Part shown: positions 1 to 5,799 of the stretch, piece by piece | How positions within the stretch are numbered: the first letter of the stretch is position 1 | Layout: each line of letters starts with the position of its first letter | Origin: Pseudomonadota bacterium | GTDB taxonomy: Bacteria; Pseudomonadota; Alphaproteobacteria; Rhizobiales; Kaistiaceae | Length of the DNA: 15,249 nucleotides | Reading direction: 5' to 3' | Assembly (NCBI GenBank): GCA_023433185.1 | Contig: JAEZEN010000037.1 | Coordinates: 1-15,249 of the forward strand | The notes under the pieces: generated by a model | Databases searched by the model: none | The model's input: only the letters and a program-made list of their open reading frames with translations | Told to the model about the DNA's origin: nothing | Position numbers and translations under genes: made by a program

Positions 1-711
1 GCGCGGCGCCTCGCCGACGGCCTGATCATCGCCGAGACGCAGCGCAGCGACCCGCGGATCGACTACCTGATCGAGAAGGAGATCCCCTTCGTCTGCTTCG
101 GGCGGAGCGAGTCGGGGAGCGGCTATCCCTGGGTCGATCTCGACTTCGAGGGCGTTGCCGAGGACGCGGTCGCCCACCTCGCCGCGCTCGGCCATCGGCG
201 GCTCGCCGTGGCCACGGCCGCGAGCGACATCAACTACAGCTACATCTTCGCCAACGCCTTCCGGCGCGCCCTCGAGCGCCGCGGGCTGCCCTTCGACCCG
301 GACCTCGTCATCCGCGTCGAGAACAGCGACGACGGCGGCTGCGAGTTCGGCGACCGCATCCTCGCCATGCACCGCCCGCCCACGGCCGCGATCCTCGTCA
401 ACGAGTTCATGGCGATCGGGCTCTACCGCAGCATGAAGGAGCACGGCCTGTTGCCGGGCCGCGACCTCGCCGTGGTGGGATTTCAGGAAGAGCCCAACAG
501 CCGCCTGCTGACGCCGCGGGTGACCTGCTTCCGCACCGCCCTGCCCGCGCTCGGCGCGCGCCTCGGCGAGGCCCTGCTCGCGACCATCCCGGCGCACGCA
601 CCGCCCGAGATCGCCGGGCGCATCATCCAGGAACTCTGGCCGATGGAATTCGTGCCCGGCGAGAGCGACGGGCCGCCGCTCGCCCCGGGGAGGTCCGCGG
701 CGGGGGGCTGA
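1..711 (+). CDS. LacI-family transcriptional regulator, C-terminal part (5' truncated by window edge)
   Basis: The reading frame is open from base 1 to a TGA at 709-711, giving 236 residues of a periplasmic-binding-protein-like effector domain. Recognisable LacI/GalR pieces run in order: ADGLIIAE near the start, IPFVCFGR, the strand WVDLDFEGVAEDAVAHLAALGHRRLAV, then the second-lobe helix FANAFRRALERRGL, PTAAILVNEFMAIGLYRSM, and LLPGRDLAVVGFQE, which is the usual 'D(V/L)AVVGFDD' strand. The N-terminal helix-turn-helix lies outside the window, so DNA binding is inferred from family. These proteins usually bind a sugar or sugar phosphate and repress a nearby catabolic operon. The regulated genes are probably upstream of the window, because this gene converges on the glutamine synthetase gene with only a 27-bp gap. 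Ligand unknown. The 3' end is slightly extended and Gly/Pro/Ala-rich. Confidence 0.88.
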   Translation, partial: ARRLADGLIIAETQRSDPRIDYLIEKEIPFVCFGRSESGSGYPWVDLDFEGVAEDAVAHLAALGHRRLAVATAASDINYSYIFANAFRRALERRGLPFDPDLVIRVENSDDGGCEFGDRILAMHRPPTAAILVNEFMAIGLYRSMKEHGLLPGRDLAVVGFQEEPNSRLLTPRVTCFRTALPALGARLGEALLATIPAHAPPEIAGRIIQELWPMEFVPGESDGPPLAPGRSAAGG

Positions 712-738
712 CCAACCCGCCGGGCCCTGCGCCTTGGC

Positions 739-2040
739 TCAACAGTCGAGCGTGTGCTGGCGCTCCCACTCCGACAGGTGCCGGGTGTAGTCGTTCCAGT
801 CCTTGGTCTTCAGCTTGACGAAGGCGTCTATCACCTCGTCGCCGAGTTCGCGCCGCAACACCTTCGACTGGTTGAGAAGGCGAACCGCATCGAGGAGGTT
901 GAGCGGCAGCTTCCTGGTGCCCGCCGGCGCCTTGTGGCCTTCGGTGTACATGTTGATGTGGAGCGGCTCGCCGGGGTCCGTCTCGCGGGCGATGCCGTCG
1001 AGGCCGGCGGCGAGGATCGCCGCCGACATCAAATAGGGATTGGCGGCACCGTCGGGCAGGCGGAACTCGAAGCGGCCGCCCTCCGGCACGCGGATCATGT
1101 GGGTGCGATTGTTGCCGGTGAAGGTCACCGTGTTCGGCGACCACGTGGCACCGGAGAGCGTCACCGGCGCATTGATGCGCTTGTAGGAATTCACCGTCGG
1201 ATTGGTGATCGCGCAGAGCTCCTGCGCGGTGGCCATCAGGCCGCCGATGAAATGGTACCCGGTCTTCGACAGCCCGAGCGGATCGCTCTCGTCCTCGAAC
1301 AGGTTCCTGCCCTCGTTCCACAGCGAGACGTGGGCGTGGCAGCCGCTGCCGGTGAGGTTGGCGAAGGGCTTCGGCATGAAGGTCGCGCGAAAGCCGTTCT
1401 TCTCGGCGATCGAGCGGACCATGTACTTGAAGAAGGCGTGACGGTCGGCGGTGACGACCGCATCCTCGAAGTTCCAGTTCATCTCGAACTGGCCGTTCGC
1501 ATCCTCGTGGTCGTTCTGGTACGCGCCCCAGCCGAGTTCCAGCATGGCGTCGCAGATCTCGGTGATGACGTCGTAGCGCCGCATCAGGGCGCCCTGGTCG
1601 TAGCAGGGCTTGGCCGCCGTATCGTCGCGATCGCTGATGGCGCTGCCGTCAGGGGCGAGCAGGAAGAACTCGCACTCGACCCCGGTTTTCATCTGGAGGC
1701 CCTGCGCCTTGGCCTTGGCCGTGATCGCCTTGAGGACGTTCCGGGGTGCATGGGCGACGGGCTTGCCATTCATCCAGGGGTCGGCGGCGAGCCAGGCGAC
1801 CTCCTTCTTCCACGGCAACTGGATCAGGCTCGACGGGTCGGGGATGGCGAAGACATCCGGGTCGGCGGGGGTCATGTCGAGCCAACTCGCGAAGCCCGCG
1901 AAGCCGGCGCCCGACTTCGCCATGCCGTCGATCGCCACGGCCGGCACGAGCTTCGCGCGGAGCGTGCCGAACAGATCGACATACGAGATCAGGAAATACT
2001 TGATCCCGCGCTCGCGGGCGATTTCGGATAGTGCGGTCAT
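739..2040 (-). CDS. glnT: type III glutamine synthetase family ligase (GlnT or gamma-glutamylmethylamide synthetase GmaS-like)
   Basis: A 433-residue ATP-dependent glutamate-amine ligase, the usual length for the GlnT/GmaS group. The beta-grasp domain covers about residues 1-100 and the catalytic domain the rest. Visible active-site motifs are VECEFF (E122, E124, metal ligands), NDHEDANGQFEMN (176-188), GSGCHAHVSLW (231-241, with H235), NSYKRI (284-289), the ATP/phosphate arginines in NRTHMIR (311-317), and RFEFRLPDGAANPY (323-336). The adenylylation tyrosine motif of housekeeping GlnA is not present near residues 378-392, so GlnE-type control is unlikely. It is the last gene of the glx cluster, 171 bp after glxD with a repeat between. 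The family makes either glutamine (GlnT) or gamma-glutamylmethylamide (GmaS). Sequence alone does not separate these, although the neighbouring split glutamate synthase is compatible with GmaS. Start ATG at 2040, with a G-rich stretch just upstream. Confidence 0.9.
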   Translation of the reverse strand: MTALSEIARERGIKYFLISYVDLFGTLRAKLVPAVAIDGMAKSGAGFAGFASWLDMTPADPDVFAIPDPSSLIQLPWKKEVAWLAADPWMNGKPVAHAPRNVLKAITAKAKAQGLQMKTGVECEFFLLAPDGSAISDRDDTAAKPCYDQGALMRRYDVITEICDAMLELGWGAYQNDHEDANGQFEMNWNFEDAVVTADRHAFFKYMVRSIAEKNGFRATFMPKPFANLTGSGCHAHVSLWNEGRNLFEDESDPLGLSKTGYHFIGGLMATAQELCAITNPTVNSYKRINAPVTLSGATWSPNTVTFTGNNRTHMIRVPEGGRFEFRLPDGAANPYLMSAAILAAGLDGIARETDPGEPLHINMYTEGHKAPAGTRKLPLNLLDAVRLLNQSKVLRRELGDEVIDAFVKLKTKDWNDYTRHLSEWERQHTLDC

Positions 2041-2089
2041 GTTACCCCCGGCCTTTGTCCATTTGCCGCCAACCTTGGCCCAACACCAG

Positions 2090-2190
2090 CGTCACCCCGG
2101 CACAGGCCGGGACCCATCGTGAACCTTGAACGCCGGTCCGGACGCAGGCGGAACCGGCCGCGATGGATGCCGGCTTTCGCCGGCATGACG
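2090..2190. repeat. REP-like dyad repeat with two hairpins between glxD and glnT
   Basis: The element is bounded by CGTCA (2090-2094) and TGACG (2186-2190). It contains two stem-loops: CCCGG/CCGGG (2096-2100 with 2107-2111) and ATGCCGGC/GCCGGCAT (2167-2174 with 2179-2186, four-base loop). An inner pair, CCATCG (2114-2119) and CGATGG (2161-2166), extends the overall symmetry. Translated, it gives the peptide string MPAFAGMT or DAGFRRHDE that marks a very common dispersed intergenic repeat of alphaproteobacteria. It lies 22 bp beyond the glxD stop codon. It could stabilise the 3' end of the glxBCD message or lower read-through into glnT. Copy number elsewhere in the genome cannot be seen here. 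Confidence 0.7.
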
Positions 2191-2211
2191 AAGGCGATGG
2201 ACGCTCGCTTG

Positions 2212-3531
2212 TCACGATTTCCCCGGGATCCAGCTGGTCCCGGCGAGTGGCACCTGCGCCATCGCCGCCGACTCGACCGTCAGCGCCACCAGATCCTCGG
2301 GCTCGAGGTTGTGGACGTGGCTCTTGCCGCAGGCCCGCGCGATGGTTTGCGCCTCCAGCGTCAGCACCGACAGGTAGTTGGCGAGACGCCGGCCGCCGAG
2401 CGCCGGATCGAGGCGCTTGGCCAGGTCCGGATCCTGCGTGGTGATGCCAGCCGGATCGCGGCCCTCGTGCCAGTCGTCATAGGCGCCCGCCGTCGTCCCC
2501 AGGGCCTGGTAGTGCTCCTCGAGCGCGGGATCGTTGTCGCCGATGGCGATCAACGCCGCGCTGCCGATCGAGACCGCGTCGGCGCCGAGCGCCAGGGCCT
2601 TGGCGACGTCCGCGCCGTTGCGGATGCCGCCCGAAACGACGAGCTGGACCTTCCTGTGCATCCCGAGGTCCTGGAGCGCCTGGACCGCAGGGCGGATCGC
2701 CGCGAGGATCGGCAGGCCGACATTCTCGATGAACACCTCCTGGGTCGCAGCCGTGCCGCCCTGCATGCCGTCGAGGACGATGACGTCGGCGCCCGACTTC
2801 ACCGACAGCGCCGTGTCGTAGTAGGGCCGGGCGGCACCGACCTTGACGTAGATCGGCTTCTGCCAGTCGGTGATCTCGCGGATCTCCCCGATCTTGATCT
2901 CGAGGTCGTCGGGGCCGGTCCAGTCCGGATGGCGGCAGGCCGAGCGCTGGTCGATGCCCGCCGGAAGGGTCCGCATGTCCGCGACGCGCTCGGAGATCTT
3001 CTGGCCGAGCAGCATGCCGCCGCCCCCGGGCTTGGCGCCCTGGCCGACGACGATCTCGATCGCATCGGCGCGGCGCAGATCGTCGGGGTTCATGCCGTAG
3101 CGCGACGGCAGCACCTGGTAGACGAGAATCTCGGAATGGCCGCGCTCCTCCTCGGTCATGCCGCCGTCGCCGGTGGTGGTCGAGGTGCCGGCGATGGTGG
3201 CGCCGCGGCCGAGCGCCTCCTTGGCCTGGGCCGAGAGCGAGCCGAAGCTCATGCCGGCGATGGTGATCGGAATCCGGAGATGGATCGGCTTCTCCGCATG
3301 GCGGGTACCGAGCCAGACGTCGGTACCGCACTTCTCGCGGTAGCCTTCGAGCGGATAGCGGCTGATCGAGGCGCCGAGGAAGAGGAGGTCGTCGAAATGC
3401 GGGACCTTGCGCTTCGCGCCGCCGCCGCGGATGTCGTAGATGCCGGTCGCCGCGGCGCGCCGAATCTCCGACATCGTATAGGGGTCGAAGGTGGCGGAGT
3501 GGCGCGGATGAGTGGGAGGCGTGCGGTCCAT
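2212..3531 (-). CDS. glxD: glutamate-synthase-like FMN-binding subunit (GlxD / MgsC family)
   Basis: A 439-residue protein corresponding to the central and FMN domains of glutamate synthase, as a stand-alone cytoplasmic subunit. Motifs (numbered from the ATG): GMSFGSLSAQAKEALGRGA (93-111), TGDGGM (120-125), GQGAKPGGGGMLLG (163-176), KVGAARPYYD (230-239), LDGMQGGTAAT (253-263) and SGGIRNGADVAKALALGADA (300-319), a TIM-barrel phosphate/FMN site. The end contains the family-typical ARACGKSHVHNLEPEDL. Its likely role is to receive ammonia from GlxB and an amino acceptor and make glutamate or N-methylglutamate. Only three scattered cysteines exist (C68, C199, C401), so the close Cys triplet of the [3Fe-4S] cluster of canonical GltB is not seen. 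The ATG at 3531 overlaps the glxC stop as TGATG and is preferred over the TTG one codon earlier. Confidence 0.9.
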   Translation of the reverse strand: MDRTPPTHPRHSATFDPYTMSEIRRAAATGIYDIRGGGAKRKVPHFDDLLFLGASISRYPLEGYREKCGTDVWLGTRHAEKPIHLRIPITIAGMSFGSLSAQAKEALGRGATIAGTSTTTGDGGMTEEERGHSEILVYQVLPSRYGMNPDDLRRADAIEIVVGQGAKPGGGGMLLGQKISERVADMRTLPAGIDQRSACRHPDWTGPDDLEIKIGEIREITDWQKPIYVKVGAARPYYDTALSVKSGADVIVLDGMQGGTAATQEVFIENVGLPILAAIRPAVQALQDLGMHRKVQLVVSGGIRNGADVAKALALGADAVSIGSAALIAIGDNDPALEEHYQALGTTAGAYDDWHEGRDPAGITTQDPDLAKRLDPALGGRRLANYLSVLTLEAQTIARACGKSHVHNLEPEDLVALTVESAAMAQVPLAGTSWIPGKS

Positions 3532-4220
3532 CAATAGGCCCCGGCGTGGTCGACGTGGAAATTGTAGAGCTTGCGGGCGGAGCCGTAGCGCTTGAACTCG
3601 GCCGGATCGACGCTGCCGTCGAGCCCGGCGCGCGTGAAGACGTCGTGCAGCGCGGCCTTGTGCTCGTCGCGGAGCGGCTTCTCGAAGCAGTCGGCACCGA
3701 GGCTCGCGACGCTGCCGCGCACGAACAGGCGGGCCTCGTAGAGCGAATCGCCGAGCGCGTCGCCGGCATCACCGAGCACCACGAGGCTGCCGGCCTGCGC
3801 CATGAAGGCGCTCATGTGCCCGACCGAGCCCTGGACGACGATGTCGATGCCCTTCATCGAGATGCCGCAGCGCGAGGCGGCGTTGCCGTCGATGCGCAGG
3901 AGGCCGCCGCGCCCGGTGGCCCCCGCCGCCTGGCTCGCGTCGCCCTCGACGTGCACGAACCCCGACATCATGTTCTCGGCGACGCCGGTGCCGGCGCTGC
4001 CGTGGACGACGACGGTCGCGAGCTTGTTCATGCCGGCGCAGTAGTAGCCGACCGAGCCGTTGATCTCGACGGTCACCGGGACCTCGAGCCCGGCGGCGAT
4101 CGCGTGCTTGCCGGCCGGGTTGCCGACGATCCAGTGTCGCTCGTTGGTGTCCGGCCGCAGCTTATGGAGCGCGGCATTCAGCTCGCGGAGCGTGGATTTC
4201 GCGAGGTCGACCTCAGGCAT
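3531..4220 (-). CDS. glxC: GXGXG-domain glutamate-synthase-like subunit (GlxC / MgsB family)
   Basis: A 229-residue protein matching the C-terminal right-handed beta-helix domain of glutamate synthase large subunit. About residues 48-175 are successive glycine-centred turns: INGSVGYYCAG, VHGSAGTGVAENM, VEGDASQAAGATGRGG, IDGNAASRCGISMKG, VQGSVGHMSAFMAQ, LGDAGDALGDSLYEA, VRGSVASLG. In the full enzyme this domain is structural and holds the channel between amidotransferase and synthase domains; here it should bridge GlxB and GlxD in a complex. Both junctions with its neighbours are TGATG overlaps, indicating translational coupling and equal stoichiometry. A roughly 30-residue N-terminal helix and a 50-residue tail flank the beta-helix. 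Function as a scaffold is inferred from the family. Confidence 0.9.
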   Translation of the reverse strand: MPEVDLAKSTLRELNAALHKLRPDTNERHWIVGNPAGKHAIAAGLEVPVTVEINGSVGYYCAGMNKLATVVVHGSAGTGVAENMMSGFVHVEGDASQAAGATGRGGLLRIDGNAASRCGISMKGIDIVVQGSVGHMSAFMAQAGSLVVLGDAGDALGDSLYEARLFVRGSVASLGADCFEKPLRDEHKAALHDVFTRAGLDGSVDPAEFKRYGSARKLYNFHVDHAGAY

Positions 4221-5110
4221 CAGCGTTCCCAGAAATAGACGGTGGAGGGCTCGGGTTCCCAGACCTTCGCCTTCTCGATGCCGGGCAGCACGGCGAGGGC
4301 GCGGTATTCGGAGCCGAAGGCGACGTACTGGTCGGTCTCGGCCATCACTGCGGGCTTGCAGGCGATGCCGTCGCGAAGCACGCCGAAGCCGTTCTCGGTG
4401 CCGACCACGAACGTGTAGAAGCCGTCGAGATCGGACAGGCTGTCCTCCAGCGACTCGCCGAGCGAGCGCCCTTCACGCATCTTCCACGAGAGGTAGGCGG
4501 CGGCCACCTCGGTGTCGTTCTCGGTCTCGAAGGCGAAGCCTTCACGACGGAGAACCCGACGAAGGTTGTTGTGGTTGGAGAGCGACCCGTTGTGGACGAG
4601 GCACTGGTCCGCACCGGTCGAGTACGGATGGGCGCCATCCGTGGTGACCGCCGATTCCGTCGCCATACGCGTGTGGCCGATGGCATGGGTGCCGCGCATC
4701 GCCGCGAGGCCGAAGCGCTCCGCGACCGACGCGGGCAGCCCGACTTCCTTGTAGAGCTCCATCCGGTGGCCGCGGCCGACCAGGTCGATCTCCGGCGCCT
4801 CGCTCGCGAGCCAGGCCGCGAAGCCGTCGGCCTCGCCCTCGGGGACCGAGACGACGACATGGGTGTCATGGTGGGTGGCGCCCGTGCCGGCGAAGGCCGC
4901 CTTGATCCGCTCGACCACCGCACCGACCGCAGCCGGGGACTTGCCGCGGAGGGTGAACTTGGCGGTCTCGTCCCTGCCGGAGCCGTACACGGCAAAGCCC
5001 GCACTGTCGGGACCGCGGTCCGACATGGTGGCGAGCATGGCCGCGGTGAGCCGCCCGAGCTCGGGCTCCAGCGACGGGTCTTTCAGGAATAGTCCGACGA
5101 TGCCGCACAT
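4220..5110 (-). CDS. glxB: class II glutamine amidotransferase subunit (GlxB / MgsA family)
   Basis: A 296-residue Ntn-type glutaminase that should release ammonia from glutamine for the GlxD active site. The start ATG at 5110 gives MCGIVGLF, so removal of formyl-Met exposes the catalytic N-terminal cysteine. A TTG two codons earlier is in frame but would bury that cysteine and is rejected. Other class II features: SDRGPDSAG (30-38), GHTRMATES (145-153, glutamine-binding Arg), VHNGSLSNHNNL (172-183, oxyanion Asn-Gly) and ENDTE (197-201). A GAGGAT Shine-Dalgarno-like sequence sits a few bases upstream. First gene of the glxBCD-glnT operon; ends in a TGATG overlap with glxC. The usual GATase domain is interrupted after about residue 55 by an insertion, as is normal in this subfamily. 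Confidence 0.9.
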   Translation of the reverse strand: MCGIVGLFLKDPSLEPELGRLTAAMLATMSDRGPDSAGFAVYGSGRDETAKFTLRGKSPAAVGAVVERIKAAFAGTGATHHDTHVVVSVPEGEADGFAAWLASEAPEIDLVGRGHRMELYKEVGLPASVAERFGLAAMRGTHAIGHTRMATESAVTTDGAHPYSTGADQCLVHNGSLSNHNNLRRVLRREGFAFETENDTEVAAAYLSWKMREGRSLGESLEDSLSDLDGFYTFVVGTENGFGVLRDGIACKPAVMAETDQYVAFGSEYRALAVLPGIEKAKVWEPEPSTVYFWER

Positions 5111-5141
5111 GGGCAATGATCCTCGACCACGGTGTCGTCCT

Positions 5142-5170
5142 GATCTACGGGGTCACGGCGCGATCGTCAA
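5142..5170 (-). promoter_or_regulatory. predicted sigma70-type promoter for glxBCD
   Basis: On the minus strand a -35 TTGACG (5165-5170) is followed by exactly 17 bp and a weak -10 TAGATC (5142-5147). Transcription would begin near 5135, giving about 25 nt of leader with a GAGGAT ribosome site before the glxB ATG. The TAG of the -10 is also the stop codon of hicA. Spacing and position are good; the -10 has only three of six consensus bases. Confidence 0.45.
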
Positions 5171-5420
5171 TCAGGGGAAACCGTTTTTCCTTACAGGAAA
5201 ACGATCGTGAAGCATTGCGGATCAGAACGCCCTTGGGGAGACCGGCCTGGCGGAGAATGGCATTCGCGGTATGCCGGCTTGAAATATGGACCGGGACCGC
5301 GAAATTCCGGTTGGTCAGCGGACTGTGCCAGATCTCGTGGCTGCCCCGCCCCTGGCGAACGAAGGCACAGCCGGCCTCGCTCAGCAATTCGCGGAGCTGT
5401 CGATCGAACTGCGGCGCCAT
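5145..5420 (-). CDS. hicA: HicA-family toxin (mRNA interferase-like)
   Basis: A 91-residue protein. Residues 8-61 show the double-stranded-RNA-binding-like HicA fold: QLRELLSEAG, then FVRQGRGSHEIWHSP with the catalytic-type histidine H28 in GSHEIW, then FAVPVHISSRHTANAILRQAGL, the typical closing helix. HicA toxins cut mRNA and are held inactive by HicB. The gene starts at ATG 5420, overlapping the hicB stop as TGATG, so the antitoxin is translated first. Residues 62-91 go beyond the usual fold and are Lys/Arg/Ser-rich. This tail is encoded over the dyad and promoter of glxB and may be incidental read-through rather than a functional part. Its stop lies 34 bp before glxB. Base composition is less GC-rich than the neighbours, consistent with acquisition. 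Confidence 0.8.
   Translation of the reverse strand: MAPQFDRQLRELLSEAGCAFVRQGRGSHEIWHSPLTNRNFAVPVHISSRHTANAILRQAGLPKGVLIRNASRSFSCKEKRFPLIDDRAVTP
5182..5203. promoter_or_regulatory. inverted repeat upstream of the glxB promoter (possible operator)
   Basis: Arms CGTTTTTCC (5182-5190) and GGAAAACG (5196-5203) are separated by TTACA. The site is 11 bp upstream of the predicted -35 of glxB, a position suited to an activator. It is inside the 3' end of hicA. The core also reads as T-N11-A, the shape used by LysR-type regulators. No regulator is identified. Confidence 0.4.
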
Positions 5421-5656
5421 CAGGCCGCCAAGGGATCGATTTCGCGAAGCACGTTGAGTTGAACAAACACCGGTTCCGGATCAACGCCGGGGTAGTTGTC
5501 GGGCAGCAGGTCAAGCGCCATCGCGGAAATTTTCGCCAGAAACTCGTCCAGCGTCGGCGCGTCCGCGGCGGCCGGTATCGCGTCGCAGTGGCCCGACCAA
5601 ACAGCCGCCTCGTCATCCCACGAGGCGACTACGTTGAAGATGAGAGGCTTCGTCAT
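5420..5656 (-). CDS. hicB: HicB-like antitoxin (DUF1902 type)
   Basis: A 78-residue protein with the short DUF1902/HicB-like partial RNase H fold: FNVVASWDDEAAVWSGHCDAI (7-27), then the helix TLDEFLAKISAMALDLL (35-51), then VFVQLNVL (63-70). It is expected to bind and neutralise HicA. No ribbon-helix-helix or helix-turn-helix domain is visible, so DNA-binding autoregulation, common in larger HicB proteins, is not supported here. The frame is open further upstream to an ATG at 5707, which would add 17 residues (MREWELRVRPRFHGYIR) with no family resemblance. ATG 5656 matches family N-termini, but neither start has a strong Shine-Dalgarno. The gene is divergent from the SDR gene. Confidence 0.72.
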   Translation of the reverse strand: MTKPLIFNVVASWDDEAAVWSGHCDAIPAAADAPTLDEFLAKISAMALDLLPDNYPGVDPEPVFVQLNVLREIDPLAA

Positions 5657-5726
5657 GCGGATGTATCCGTGGAACCGAGGCCTCACTCTAAGCTCCCATT
5701 CCCTCATAAGCCAACCATGGCGCGGA

Positions 5727-5764
5727 TTGACTTGACGCGAACATTCATTCCATATTCATATAAA
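5727..5764 (+). promoter_or_regulatory. AT-rich promoter region of the sugar operon
   Basis: The divergent gap holds overlapping -35-like boxes TTGACT (5727-5732) and TTGACG (5732-5737) followed by an AT-rich stretch (CATATTCATATAAATAG, 5751-5767). No -10 box has ideal 17-bp spacing; TATTCA at 5753-5758 is 15 bp from the second -35 and TATAAA at 5759-5764 is 21 bp away. A promoter here is likely from context, but the exact boxes are uncertain. Confidence 0.35.
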
Positions 5765-5781
5765 TAGAAACTTCATTCCAT
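5744..5781. repeat. direct repeats of TTCATTCCAT before the sugar operon
   Basis: Two identical 10-mers, TTCATTCCAT, lie at 5744-5753 and 5772-5781. A third TTCAT occurs at 5755-5759, 11 bp (one helical turn) from the first. Possible regulator half-sites at the start of the operon; no factor is identified. Confidence 0.5.
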
Positions 5782-5799
5782 GGGAGGTTCCGGAGTGAA
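5772..5799 (+). promoter_or_regulatory. predicted RNA hairpin enclosing the SDR ribosome site and start codon
   Basis: TTCATTCC (5772-5779) can pair over all eight positions, one being G-U, with GGAGTGAA (5792-5799). The 12-nt loop carries the Shine-Dalgarno GGGAGG (5782-5787), and the GTG start (5795-5797) is inside the 3' arm of the stem. The structure could tune translation of the operon's first gene. It requires transcription to begin upstream of 5772. Confidence 0.4.

Noticed and set aside
712..738. Possible terminator between the LacI-type gene and glnT
   Set aside because: Only 27 bp of GC-rich sequence with no clear stem of useful length and no T-tract on either strand.
754..2031. 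425-codon + strand open frame opposite the glutamine synthetase gene
   Set aside because: Antisense shadow of glnT, with no recognisable domain and biased composition.
2090..2190. Possible CRISPR repeat or tRNA in the glxD-glnT gap
   Set aside because: There is no series of equal repeats with unique spacers and no cloverleaf; the symmetry fits a REP-like intergenic element.
2119..3537. Long + strand open frame (472 codons) opposite glxD
   Set aside because: It is the mirror of a well-recognised gene. Its translation is Arg/Ala/Asp/Gly-rich low-complexity sequence with no domain, typical of antisense frames in GC-rich DNA.
5111..5116. TTG start for glxB two codons before the ATG
   Set aside because: Class II amidotransferases need the cysteine right after the initiator Met; only the ATG at 5110 provides this.
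739..5116. Housekeeping GlnA plus GltBD nitrogen assimilation
   Set aside because: The ligase lacks the adenylylation tyrosine motif and is of the GlnT/GmaS group, and the glutamate-synthase domains are separate genes with no GltD beside them.
5780..5794. ATG 5780 as start of the SDR gene
   Set aside because: It overlaps the GGGAGG Shine-Dalgarno that is correctly spaced for the GTG at 5795, and has no upstream ribosome site itself.
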